From positions 1 through 64,000 of the forward strand of contig NZ_QNVT01000014.1 in NCBI RefSeq assembly GCF_003385515.1: 64,000 bases of DNA, given 5' to 3'. Of the stretch, positions 8,665-17,097 are shown in pieces. The stretch is from Chryseobacterium pennae (GTDB lineage Bacteria; Bacteroidota; Bacteroidia; Flavobacteriales; Weeksellaceae). The position numbers and the translations under genes were made by a program. Within the stretch, counting starts at the first letter, position 1; each line of letters opens with the position of its first letter. The notes under the pieces are model-generated. The model was not told the DNA's origin. It saw only the letters and a program-made list of their open reading frames with translations, and made no database searches.

Positions 8665-9696
8665 CTAAACGAGAACTCCGTTTTTAGAAGCAATAGGATC
8701 CGGAAGATCTGTTTCACCTGTCATTTGTAAAAGATCGATTTCAATAGTCCGGCAGATGGAAAGCATTGGAACATCAAACATTAATCCAGCAAAAGGGTTT
8801 TCGGAATAGTCGCCCACAAGTTCCATGATAATATAGATCCATCCGATGATAATACAAAAAGGGATAGAAGTCCAGATTCCCCAGTCTCCCAGTTTGGCAA
8901 ATTCATTCACCAGTCCCAGGGGAAGAAGGGTGATAAAAAGAATATTAAAAACAAAAGCTGTGCTGGCAAACTGTCTTGGAGAAGGGAATTTTTTAATTCT
9001 TTCCGCTTGTCCCTGAAAGTTATAGAATTCATTCAGGCAGTTCTGTAGCTGTGTTTGATTGAAATCTGTGATAGCATTCATGTTTTTAAGCTCATTAATA
9101 TCTTTTGCCTGTTGAGAAACTAAATAAGTGGCAAAATTTTTATAATCACTTTTCAGTTCATATTCTTCTTCTGAGAGATATTTGTGTAAGAAAATAGGAG
9201 CTCTTCCGTAATCCGGAAAGCCTGCTTTAATCAGTCTGTTCCTTCTCAGGTTAATGTTCCCGAATTTATTGTTTTCAGAACTGATATGTTCCCATTCTGT
9301 GGGGACTAAAAGCTGTTCACGGAAAGTATATAACCATGCAATATGACGGTAGATGATCTTCTTTTTTCTGTCTTCAAGATCAAAAATACCTATTTCTTCA
9401 TTTTTTGTATCAAAAGCCTGTACCATTGAAGCGAATGAACGGCTTGAGTTCACAATTCCACCCCATATTTTTCTGGCTTCCCAAAGTCTGTCATATGCCT
9501 GATTGTTTTTGAAACCTACTAAGAATGCTTCTGCTGTACCAATAAGGGCGACAGGAACCCATGGAATGGTCATCCAGTGCCAGTTGAAGAAATAAAACAG
9601 AACAGCAATCAAAGTACACCATATTGATATTAAAAGAAGATGTACACCGGATAGATTGAGAACCTGTTTATAGTTGACGTATTTGGTTGTGATCAT
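8665..9696 (-). CDS. Bestrophin-family chloride/anion channel
   Basis: A 343-aa inner-membrane protein. The N-terminal pattern (WMTIPWVPVALIGTAEAFLVGFKNNQAYDRLWEARKIW, residues 40-80) includes the bestrophin pore-neck signature with AYDRLWEARKIWG. There are paired hydrophobic segments at residues 20-60 and 240-290, then NPFAGLMFDVPMLSICRTIEIDLLQM, the conserved C-terminal core. Bacterial bestrophins are pentameric ion channels of uncertain physiological role. Monocistronic here. Confidence 0.85.
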   Translation of the reverse strand: MITTKYVNYKQVLNLSGVHLLLISIWCTLIAVLFYFFNWHWMTIPWVPVALIGTAEAFLVGFKNNQAYDRLWEARKIWGGIVNSSRSFASMVQAFDTKNEEIGIFDLEDRKKKIIYRHIAWLYTFREQLLVPTEWEHISSENNKFGNINLRRNRLIKAGFPDYGRAPIFLHKYLSEEEYELKSDYKNFATYLVSQQAKDINELKNMNAITDFNQTQLQNCLNEFYNFQGQAERIKKFPSPRQFASTAFVFNILFITLLPLGLVNEFAKLGDWGIWTSIPFCIIIGWIYIIMELVGDYSENPFAGLMFDVPMLSICRTIEIDLLQMTGETDLPDPIASKNGVLV

Positions 9697-9860
9697 AAAG
9701 AAGAATGTGTTTTGCGTGTACAGACAAAATAAGTACCAAACTTTGTAAGAGTTTATGGGAAAGTGCCTGTTATAAATCTAATTTCAGTTTTTCGTTTAGG
9801 TATAATGTTCTCAGGTTGAGTTTGATAATCTTAAATAAAAGTAATGAAAAAAATGCATAA

Positions 9861-9893
9861 AAAAACCTCTAATTTTCTTAGAGGCCTTATTTT
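9861..9893 (+). terminator. Terminator-like hairpin
   Basis: Seven-bp stem CCTCTAA/TTAGAGG preceded by A5 and followed by a T-rich tract, 6-10 bp before the insertion-sequence end. No plus-strand gene is left to use it, which suggests sequence has been lost. Confidence 0.5.
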
Positions 9894-9898
9894 ATATC

Positions 9899-10312
9899 TG
9901 TCTCGTCCTGAAAAAGGTTGACTAAAAAACCATAAAATCAGTCACCCTAATGAAATTAACAAAAATATCATCCCCCGTACAAGAATACAGTGAGGCATTC
10001 AAAAGACAGGTTGTTTCTGAATATGAGCGAGGATTATATACCAAATCCCAATTACAAACCCGATATAATATTCGAGGTAATTCCTGTATTCCCAAGTGGT
10101 TAATAAAATATGGTAACTTTACTTATGAAAAACAATTAAGTAAGGGCAGACCAATGAAAGATCCACAGAAACAAAAGATTAAGGAGTTTGAAGCAGCCTT
10201 AGCCAAAAAGGAAGAAGAACTCAAGGTATTCAGGAAGTTTATAGAAATTGCAGAACGAGAGCTTAAAATTGATATTGTAAGAAAGTCTGGTTCCAATCAA
10301 TCCAGGAAATAA
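9899..10312 (+). mobile_element. Remnant of an IS3-type insertion sequence (left end and orfA only)
   Basis: The element appears to begin near TGTCTCGTCCTGAAAAAGG (9899), an IS-like terminal sequence 52 bp ahead of orfA. OrfA is intact in length, but no orfB with a DDE integrase core follows. Immediately after the orfA stop the sequence turns into a toxin-like fragment, so the right two thirds of the element are missing. No right inverted repeat could be found by eye. Confidence 0.65.
9950..10312 (+). CDS. IS3-family transposase OrfA
   Basis: A 120-aa DNA-binding subunit. Residues 10-55 form a helix-turn-helix (YSEAFKRQVVSEYERG, then YTKSQLQTRYNIRGNSCIPKW), and residues 75-110 form a coiled coil rich in Lys and Glu (KIKEFEAALAKKEEELKV), as in IS3 OrfA proteins. 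Without OrfB it cannot transpose on its own. The flanking sequence is a decayed Rhs/toxin region, a common landing site for such elements. Confidence 0.8.
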   Translation: MKLTKISSPVQEYSEAFKRQVVSEYERGLYTKSQLQTRYNIRGNSCIPKWLIKYGNFTYEKQLSKGRPMKDPQKQKIKEFEAALAKKEEELKVFRKFIEIAERELKIDIVRKSGSNQSRK

Positions 10313-10624
10313 GGGCAGATACAACTCAGCTTTGCTAAAAAGAATTCATTTCATACCTATAGAGATTTTTCTAAAGGGTTTAATGAAAGCAAAATCTTAG
10401 ATGCTATGAATAGTTATGATAAAATACATTTTAACACAACAGGATTTGGTAAAATAAATTTTTCTAGATTTGATCCCAAAGTTCCACTTACGTATAGAAA
10501 CTATACAAACTGGGAAATGCATACTATTATGAATGATACTGCTTTATTACAAAAAACAATTTTTTACAAAAAAGCTACTGATGGTAGTTATCAGATCTTA
10601 CATAGTTATTCACCATTTTATTAA
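10313..10624 (+). pseudogene. Orphan toxin-like C-terminal fragment
   Basis: The frame continuing directly after the orfA stop is open for 103 codons to TAA at 10622-10624 (ATG at 10406 gives 72 aa). It contains FAKKNSFHTYRDFSKGFN and YRNYTNWEMHTIMNDTALLQ, and ends YQILHSYSPFY. No family recognised. Its position, joined to an IS end, followed at 12 bp by a small acidic protein gene and then by an Rhs core fragment, suggests a displaced polymorphic-toxin tip whose N-terminal carrier was lost. It could equally be an unrelated small gene starting at 10406. Confidence 0.4.
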
Positions 10625-10636
10625 AAATTATACTTC

Positions 10637-11041
10637 ATGATATTTTATTCAAATAGAAAATTTAAAATGTGGGGCTATACTGTAAGCCACTCTTCATTAT
10701 TACTACGCAGTGAAATGAAATACCCTGACCAAGATGGTTATTCTGAAAACATTTCTCACAATATTGATTTAGAATTTTGGGCAATAAGTTATATTAATAT
10801 ACCTGCTTATCTTTATGAAATTACAATTAATGAAATAACAGAAAAAGAACTATCTATAGATATTGATAAAGAATTATTGAAATATAATATGAAAATTTTC
10901 AAACTAGAATCTGCAGGTAAGAAATATTACATTATTGCTGGGGGGCTTTTAATAGGAAAAAATTCATGGATAAACCAAGACAGGATTTTTGACTATAATT
11001 TAAACTTAGAGCATGATGAAATAATATTTCAAACTGATTAG
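10637..11041 (+). CDS. Small acidic protein, candidate immunity protein
   Basis: A 134-aa protein without signal peptide, rich in Asp/Glu/Ile (ITINEITEKELSIDIDKELL in the middle) and probably mixed alpha/beta. It starts 12 bp after the toxin-like fragment and ends before a terminator hairpin at 11132-11165. A cytoplasmic acidic protein immediately downstream of an Rhs-type toxin tip is the usual layout of an immunity gene; that is the only reason for the call. No family recognised. Confidence 0.4.
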   Translation: MIFYSNRKFKMWGYTVSHSSLLLRSEMKYPDQDGYSENISHNIDLEFWAISYINIPAYLYEITINEITEKELSIDIDKELLKYNMKIFKLESAGKKYYIIAGGLLIGKNSWINQDRIFDYNLNLEHDEIIFQTD

Positions 11042-11131
11042 TAATTCCAAAGATATAATAATACCCGCTGCACAAAGTCTCCGGACTTTGAGCTTCTTAT
11101 TAACGTTGGATCTCAATAACTTTACAAATCT

Positions 11132-11165
11132 GAATCAGAGTAGAAAAATTTTCTGCTCTGATTTT
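11132..11165 (+). terminator. Terminator after the candidate immunity gene
   Basis: Stem AATCAGAG/CTCTGATT extended through a TAGAAAAATTTTCTG centre, followed by T-rich sequence. A sister hairpin with the same AATCAGAG stem lies at 12862-12896. Confidence 0.6.
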
Positions 11166-11177
11166 CTTCTATATTAA

Positions 11178-12374
11178 GCGTTATATTTACAGTACAATGA
11201 CCACCTTGGAAATACCAGGGTAAGTTTTGCTAAAAACAGCGAAGGAGCTCCTGAAATTATCGATACCAATAATTATTATCCTTTTGGGATGAATCATATC
11301 CAGGGATCATTAGGAACGTCTAAGTTTGGAAGCCATTATTCTTATAAATATAATGGTAAAGAGCTTCAGGAAACGGGAATGTATGATTATGGGGCAAGAT
11401 TTTATATGTCGGACATTGGAAGATGGGGAGTGGTGGATCCTCTGGCAGAGATCTCCCGTAGATTTTCTCCCTATAATTATGGATTAAATAATCCGATAAT
11501 GTTCATTGACCCTGATGGCAGAAAGGCATTGGTTAACGATTATCAGGCAATGCAGGCAGAGTATACAGGTTTTATTGAAAGCCAGGGAAATGGAGTCATG
11601 GGGCAAATGCTGGGCGGTGGCGGAAGATTAACTACAAGCTATTATCCTGGGAATTTAGGTAGTGGAGGAAGTGGGGCTTTCGGAGGTCTTACAGCAAACA
11701 CACCTTCAAGTGTTAACAATCTGATGAGTTATTTTAATTCTAATGGCTCCACATCCAATTCTATAGATTATTTATTTAATAATTATAAAAGTGGATACAT
11801 AACTTGGTGGACAGGAGGAGCAGAAGGAAATGCAAATACATCACAGGAGATGGTGGCGCATATGTTGAATCTTAATAAATCTGGTATTCCTGAGATAAGA
11901 GAACCGTCTTTTTATATACCTAGCCAAAATGGCTTTTTTGACTGGGGGAACTTAGGAAATGCTGCAACAGCAGGAGCAATTAGCTATTATGCTTTAGAAA
12001 AAAGTATTTATAGCAAGCAACACTGGGTAGATGCAAAAGGAATCATTAAATCTACCAAAATCTTAGAAAAAGGAGCTAATGGCAAATTCGTAAGAGGAGT
12101 ACAGGGCTTGAGAAACGGATATGCAGCAGCAGGGAAAGCCACTTCTGTTTATTCTGTAGCAGGAAAAGTTGTAGGTGTTGTCGGAATGGGAGCTACAGTT
12201 TATCAATATTTTGATGGTCAAATTACTGGAACCGAGGCCACTGTTGATTTAGTAATGGGAGGCATAGGCTTTACTCCATGGGGAGCTCCTGTAAGCCTTA
12301 TCTATTTCGGTGGAAAATTTTTATATGAATATTCAACCGGGGATACATTATTTGATAAACCCATAAAAAAATAA
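11178..12374 (+). pseudogene. Orphan Rhs C-terminal tip (core end plus toxin domain), 5' truncated
   Basis: Open from just after TAA 11175 to TAA 12372; the first ATG is at 11289 (361 aa). Before that ATG the frame already encodes Rhs core sequence (YNDHLGNTRVSF, then NNYYPFGM), so the real protein began far upstream and is missing. The core continues YNGKELQETGMYDYGARFY, then GRWGVVDPLAE and NNPIMFIDPDGR, the standard Rhs junction. The 250-residue variable tip has a Gly-rich stretch and hydrophobic alpha segments (VAGKVVGVVGMGATVYQYF) near its end, a pattern seen in membrane-acting or wrapped toxin tips; activity unknown. Likely a displaced cassette kept for recombination or as a relic. Confidence 0.75.
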
Positions 12375-12383
12375 AATTAATTA

Positions 12384-12844
12384 ATGAAAGCATATTATTA
12401 TTTATTATTTAGAATTTATAGATATTATAAAGATAAACAGAATGAAAGCGATTTTCAGGCAATATTTAGTGCTTTTGCTATTAGCACTTTAATTATTAGT
12501 TTAGTCTTATTTTTTTTTCATGGACTACTAAATTATTTGATTTAATACCAATGTATCCAAATAAATTTTATATGATTTTATTTATGGTTATTATTGGTTT
12601 TATCAATTATTATTTTTTTGTTAAGGATAAAAGATTTTTAAAGTATGGCTTTCAAAAGGATAGAAAGGGAGGGATATATATTATCATTATTTTCATTTTT
12701 TTAGGAATTTCACTTCTTATTTTATCCAATGTCAATCGTGAAAAAATATTCAAAGAGAGAAGAGAAAACCCGTCGATAGAACAAATCGAAAGACGACCTT
12801 CTTTAGAGGGTAAAATAAGAAAATGGTTTGAAGAAACATTCTAA
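12384..12844 (+). pseudogene. Frameshifted copy of the small membrane immunity-like gene
   Basis: ATG 12384 begins MKAYYYLLFRIYRYYKDK and stops at TAA about 12542; the sequence then continues in another frame (12551-12844: MYPNKFYMILFMVIIGF onward). Joined, it matches the intact neighbour at 13011-13475 almost throughout. Its 461-bp span against the neighbour's 465 bp is not a multiple of three, and a run of nine T near 12512 is the likely slip site. Three membrane segments would be present in the restored protein. Confidence 0.75.
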
Positions 12845-12861
12845 TAATATTTTAATTATCG

Positions 12862-12896
12862 TAATCAGAGTATTGATATAATACTCTGATTTTTAT
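12862..12896 (+). terminator. Terminator
   Basis: Perfect 12-bp stem AATCAGAGTATT/AATACTCTGATT followed by TTTTATTT. Confidence 0.8.
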
Positions 12897-12925
12897 TTAA
12901 ATAGCCTGTAACGGGCTATTATTCT

Positions 12926-13008
12926 TGCTTATTTCGGAGGAAAATTTTTATATGAGTACTCAACAGGTAATTCTTTATTCCCCAAGCCGGGAGAAAATTA
13001 AAATTTAG
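12926..13008 (+). repeat. Duplicated tail of the Rhs toxin tip
   Basis: The segment encodes YFGGKFLYEYSTGNSLF and ends in a TAA close to the next gene. It parallels the last 25 codons of the Rhs tip (12299-12374: YFGGKFLYEYSTGDTLFD). Together with the following immunity-like gene it is a second copy of the toxin-tail/immunity junction, with the rest of that toxin deleted. Confidence 0.7.
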
Positions 13009-13010
13009 AA

Positions 13011-13475
13011 ATGAAAGCATATTATTATTTTTTGTTCAGAATTTATAGATACTACAAAGATAAGCGTAATGAAGGTGAGTTTGAAGCACTATTTAGCGTT
13101 GCTGCTGTTAGTTCAGTAATTTTAAGTTTCCACTTAATTGGAGTATATATTATTACAAATTATTTTGATTTGGTGTCAGTAATTACTAATAAAGTTTACA
13201 TGATCTTATTTATGATAATTGTTGGTTGTGTTAATTATTATTTTTTTGTTAGGGATAAAAAATTCCTGAATTATGGTTTTCAAAAGGATAGAAAAGGAGG
13301 AATTTATATTATTATTTATATCTTTTTTTTAGGTATTTCACTTATTATTGTATCCAATATCAATCGTGAAAAAATATTTGAAGAAAGAAGAAAAAATCCT
13401 ACCATAGAAAATACAGGAAACAGAAAATCATTAATAGGAGATATTGTAAAATGGTTTGAAGAGAATAATTTATGA
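13011..13475 (+). CDS. Small membrane protein, candidate immunity protein (intact paralog)
   Basis: A 154-aa protein: a basic N-terminus (MKAYYYFLFRIYRYYKDKRN), hydrophobic segments at about residues 28-50, 62-80 and 100-120, and a charged C-terminal tail. It is the intact paralog of the frameshifted 12384 gene, and each copy follows the same Rhs-tip tail. A multi-pass membrane immunity protein would fit a membrane-acting toxin tip; this is inferred from position and duplication only. Confidence 0.55.
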   Translation: MKAYYYFLFRIYRYYKDKRNEGEFEALFSVAAVSSVILSFHLIGVYIITNYFDLVSVITNKVYMILFMIIVGCVNYYFFVRDKKFLNYGFQKDRKGGIYIIIYIFFLGISLIIVSNINREKIFEERRKNPTIENTGNRKSLIGDIVKWFEENNL

Positions 13476-13692
13476 ATATTTATAAGTATGTAAAATTAGA
13501 GTATTGTATTACCTAATTTAAGTAACAATCTTCTATCTTCTATCTAGCTTAGGAAGCTATAATGCCTACAATGCCCCTTTGATGGCGTGAGCATCATGCT
13601 TGTGCTTTCAACAGTAAAATAATAAAGAAACCATTGCCGATCATGCAATGGTTTTCTTCTGTTAGATTAGAAAATAATTATATATTACCAGT

Positions 13693-13852
13693 ATAAAGAC
13701 CACCTTGGAAATAACAGGGGTAAGTTTTGCTAAAAACAGCGAAGGCGCTCCTGAAATTACCGATACCAATAATTACTATCCTTTTGGAATGAATCATATC
13801 CAGGGATCATTAGGAACTTCTAATTTCGGAGGCTATTATCCGGGAATTTAAG
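13693..13852 (+). pseudogene. Second Rhs-core fragment, frameshifted
   Basis: Nearly identical over about 140 bp to 11196-11335 (GACCACCTTGGAAATA onward, through AATCATATCCAGGGATCATT). One extra G in the AACAGGGG run shifts the frame early, and the copy stops at TAA after YYPGI. It marks a second lost Rhs tip. Confidence 0.8.
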
Positions 13853-14547
13853 GTGCCAGCTTTGGACAGACCCAATTTTATAAAGACTTAGTCACTGTAT
13901 TAGCTAATAGAGGATATTTATTCACAGTGTAATTATAATTTTAAGAAATTTGATTTATCACGGTCATATCCTATCGTCAATACTTTTAAAAAGAAAAAGG
14001 ATTCACTCCACCATATTTTGTAGAACAGCGGAAAGCTTCTGTTGGATTGGATTCATCAAAACTTTAAGGTTGTCCTTGATAAGTAGAGAAACAAAAAATC
14101 CCCGAATGACTTCGAGGATAAAAACTAATAACCATGAAAACTCAATTAAACATGAGAATCGGGTGCAAATTTAAGACAAATTATGTTACCAGGCAATTGT
14201 AGTTATCAATAAGGCTTATTGTGAATTTCATTTGCTTTTTAATTTATTAAGCTTATGTAGATAAAATGAAAATGATGATATATTAATATTGTTTATTTTT
14301 TGAATTAAATATTGTCTGAAGCGAATAACATAATAAATTTTTTATTTTTAACAAAAAAGAAAAAAAATGATTCTTGCTTTAAAGTATAGCAGATTTTTAT
14401 ATAACAAGAATATTCAACGGAAATTCCTCTAGGTATTTTCATGTAAAAATTTATGCTAATAATAGATCTATTTCAAAAGGTGTGAAATAGACAGGAGGTA
14501 TAAAATGATCTGATCGAAATACCTGAGAGTAGGTGTAAAAGCAAATT

Positions 14548-14577
14548 GGCCTGGAAGTTTTAAAAACTTCCAGGCTT
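14548..14577. repeat. Long perfect inverted repeat
   Basis: About 12-13 bp arms (GCCTGGAAGTTTT and complement) around a TAAA-like centre, with no T-run after it. It may be a cruciform or the relic of a terminator or mobile-element end. Confidence 0.5.
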
Positions 14578-14743
14578 ATAATATGATTGTCTCAAATGAT
14601 TTCAGTGTTGAAATTCTGTGAATTCTCCTGTGAAAATTTTTCACATCATGGAACGTATTGCAAACGATCCGGTGATGAAGATCAATTAATAAGAATTGAC
14701 GCCAAAGATACTGGTGTCAATGGAAAATCAATTGCAGAAAATA

Positions 14744-15103
14744 CTAATTAAGATTATAGTTTGCAATCACTAGGCTCAATATAAAATGTACATAATTCTG
14801 ATCCGTTTCCTGTCTGTTGATCAGCTTATTTTTATACTCGTAAGAATTTAATGCCTGTGATAATTTCTGATACGTCTCAAAATTGTCTTCCTTAATTTTC
14901 ACCCTTATATTACCATCTTTCCTGTTAATAAGTTGATTATCTAAGGTTCTTACTTTAAATAAAACATTAGATAGTTTTGGACGGAAATTCATTGCCCCGA
15001 TGTATCTTTCAACAATATTGATTTTGAATGAATCAAATATGATGTTGTGAAAAACAATTTTAGAGTTAGGCTCTTGAGTATTGAGCTCGAGCTTATAATT
15101 CAT
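14744..15103 (-). CDS. Hypothetical protein
   Basis: A 119-aa cytoplasmic protein without signal peptide, predicted mixed alpha/beta (YKLELNTQEPNSKIVFHNII at the start, then VERYIGAMNFRPKLSNVLFK). No recognised family. It is isolated: 1.27 kb of decayed sequence lies downstream and 326 bp of empty sequence upstream, so it may be a remnant of the accessory region rather than part of a conserved operon. Codon use looks like that of real genes here. Confidence 0.5.
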   Translation of the reverse strand: MNYKLELNTQEPNSKIVFHNIIFDSFKINIVERYIGAMNFRPKLSNVLFKVRTLDNQLINRKDGNIRVKIKEDNFETYQKLSQALNSYEYKNKLINRQETDQNYVHFILSLVIANYNLN

Positions 15104-15429
15104 TATAATTTAAATTTTAGTAAAGGTAGGCTTAATTATACCCATAATAACGCCTTGTTAATAGATCATTCCCATAATCATGATAGTACATTATCTGTTA
15201 TAAGAATGAATGAGTAAAGATAAAGTTTTTTATTGATAAAAATGTATGAGTAAATTAAATATAATCGTTGTAAGTGAAATGTGGTAGGTAATGAAGTCAT
15301 AAAATGTATTGCAGTAAGGAGATTTAATTTTTTTTTGATGGTTGAAAAATATCTTAATTCAAATAAAAATATATAAATTTATAGTTCTCTATTTTATTCC
15401 CGGAATATTTAAAAAAAACTAATTAAAAA
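15104..15429. other. Intergenic, AT-rich
   Basis: Divergent spacer between the hypothetical gene and the lactonase gene. No repeat, hairpin or small ORF that I can support. Confidence 0.5.
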
Positions 15430-16548
15430 TTGAAAAAAACGTTAAGCACAATGTTTGTTATTTTAGCAAGCCTTACATTATGTGCGCAGAATACCTATGT
15501 GTTTTTTGGTTCATTTAACCATGATAAAGAATCTGAAGGAATCTATGTCTATCAATTAGATCCTCTCAAAGGAAAACTCTCAAAAGTAACATCCGTTAAG
15601 GGAGTTTTAAATCCGTCATTTCTAACCTTATCACACGATGGAAATTATCTTTTTTCCTGTACCGAGAGTAAGACAAAAAATGCAGGAAGCGTAAGCAGCT
15701 TTGAATTCAATCCGGAGAAAAGGTCTCTCACCTTTATCAACAGTCAGAAAAGTGGTGGCGAAAATCCGGTTTATCTGGCAGCGCATCAAAATGGAAAATG
15801 GCTGGTCAATGGAAATTATACGGAAGGAAGCACATCCGTGTATCCCATTTTAGAAAATGGATTTATACAGCCTTATGTTCAGAACATTCAGTTTTCGGAA
15901 GGAAGTGTAAATCCGGATAGACAGGACCGTGCCCATATTCATTCAACGGTTTTTTCTCCTGATTTTAAGTACCTCTTTTTGCCTGACCTGGGAGCAGATA
16001 AAATAAGAACCTATGCCTTTGGAAGCGATAAAAAAGAGCCATTGACAGAAACGGAAACCTCTTTTACACAGGCAACTCCCGGAAGTGGTCCGAGACATTT
16101 TACCTTTCATCCAAATGGAAAATTCGCCTATTGTATCGAAGAAATGGGGGGCGCGGTAAGTGTTTATCAGTATGAGAACGGAAAACTGGAACCCATTCAG
16201 AGAATCAATACCCATTCAGAGAAATTTAAAGATGATTTTGAAAGTTCAGATGTTCATATCTCTCCTGACGGACGCTATCTGTATGCTTCAAACAGGGGAA
16301 ATGAGAATAATATAGCCATATTTTCAATCCAAAATGATGGAACTTTAAAAACTGTGGGCTACCAATCTACTAAAGGAATACATCCGAGAGTTTTTACCAT
16401 CGATAGTACTGGAAATTTCTTGATCGTGGCCCATCCGGTAAGCGGAACTGCTGTTGTTTTCAAACGAAATGCTGAAACAGGACTCCTGAAAAAAGTGGAA
16501 AAAGTGAAATTGGAAGGGGTTTCAACAGTGCAGGTCAGAAAATATTAA
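15430..16548 (+). CDS. Secreted lactonase family beta-propeller protein
   Basis: A 372-aa protein with a signal peptide (KTLSTMFVILASLTLCAQ). The propeller repeats of the 6-phosphogluconolactonase/YkgB-type lactonase family are visible: NPSFLTLSHDGNYLFSCTE, GPRHFTFHPNGKFAYCIEE, SDVHISPDGRYLYASNRG and HPRVFTIDSTGNFLIVAHP. Family enzymes hydrolyse lactones, but the periplasmic form may act on other substrates. The start codon is TTG (15430), needed to keep the signal peptide, and no ATG precedes the conserved region. Confidence 0.85.
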   Translation: MKKTLSTMFVILASLTLCAQNTYVFFGSFNHDKESEGIYVYQLDPLKGKLSKVTSVKGVLNPSFLTLSHDGNYLFSCTESKTKNAGSVSSFEFNPEKRSLTFINSQKSGGENPVYLAAHQNGKWLVNGNYTEGSTSVYPILENGFIQPYVQNIQFSEGSVNPDRQDRAHIHSTVFSPDFKYLFLPDLGADKIRTYAFGSDKKEPLTETETSFTQATPGSGPRHFTFHPNGKFAYCIEEMGGAVSVYQYENGKLEPIQRINTHSEKFKDDFESSDVHISPDGRYLYASNRGNENNIAIFSIQNDGTLKTVGYQSTKGIHPRVFTIDSTGNFLIVAHPVSGTAVVFKRNAETGLLKKVEKVKLEGVSTVQVRKY

Positions 16549-16648
16549 TTTTTGATATTATTAAAACCGAATACTGAATTTCAAAGGAAGAAGGAATGAG
16601 GTTTGCATTTATTTATTCATGTTTTGATTGATCTTTACTATTGGTATT

Positions 16649-17002
16649 ATGTCCGAAATTGCATTAAAAAGAGTCTATGAAATAGCTTCCCCAAAAGATG
16701 GCTGTCGGGTTTTGGTAGATCGTTTATGGCCTCGCGGGCTCAATAAAGCAAAAGCTGATATTAATGAATGGGATAAAAATATTGCGCCGTCTTCAGAATT
16801 AAGAAAATGGTTCCATCACGATCCTCAACTCTGGAAAGAATTTTCAGAAAAATATATGAAAGAACTTTATGAAAGTAATCTGGGTAAAGATTTTCTGAAA
16901 CGCCTTAAAAATCAGGAAAAAATCACATTGGTTTATGCTGCAAAGGATGAAGAACACTGTCATGCTGTTGTTTTAAAAAAGTATCTGGAAAATCTTAAAT
17001 AA
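16649..17002 (+). CDS. DUF488 family protein
   Basis: A 117-aa protein matching DUF488: ALKRVYEIASPKDGCRVLVD, the signature RLWPRGL, then ELRKWFHHDPQLWKEF and the C-terminal ITLVYAAKDEEHCHAVVL. The fold is Rossmann-like with unknown biochemical role; homologues are often found near stress and metabolism genes. ATG 16649 is preferred over the upstream TTG 16628, because conservation begins at the ATG. Confidence 0.85.
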   Translation: MSEIALKRVYEIASPKDGCRVLVDRLWPRGLNKAKADINEWDKNIAPSSELRKWFHHDPQLWKEFSEKYMKELYESNLGKDFLKRLKNQEKITLVYAAKDEEHCHAVVLKKYLENLK

Positions 17003-17060
17003 ATTGACATTCTTCTGTTGAGTGAAACTCTCCGTAGCATAATGCAGTCAACAACAATAA

Positions 17061-17097
17061 AAAAAGCAGAGATCAATTCTCTGCTTTTTCTTTTTTT
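17061..17097. terminator. Bidirectional terminator
   Basis: Stem AAAAAGCAGAGA/TCTCTGCTTTTT with T-rich flank; it overlaps the last codons of the convergent MFS gene. Confidence 0.8.

Larger units (their letters stand above)
13476..14743. other. Gene-poor decayed region, 1.27 kb
   Basis: Contains a terminator-like hairpin (AACCATTGC stem, 13630-13655), the broken Rhs-core copy at 13693-13852, and an in-frame continuation after its stop that encodes about 25 residues beginning GASFGQTQFYKDL. From about 14200 the sequence is AT-rich, with one long perfect hairpin at 14548-14577. I see no credible full gene. Confidence 0.6.

Noticed and set aside
13950..14174. Plus-strand 74-codon ORF
   Set aside because: No homology pattern, poor start context, lies in decayed Rhs sequence.
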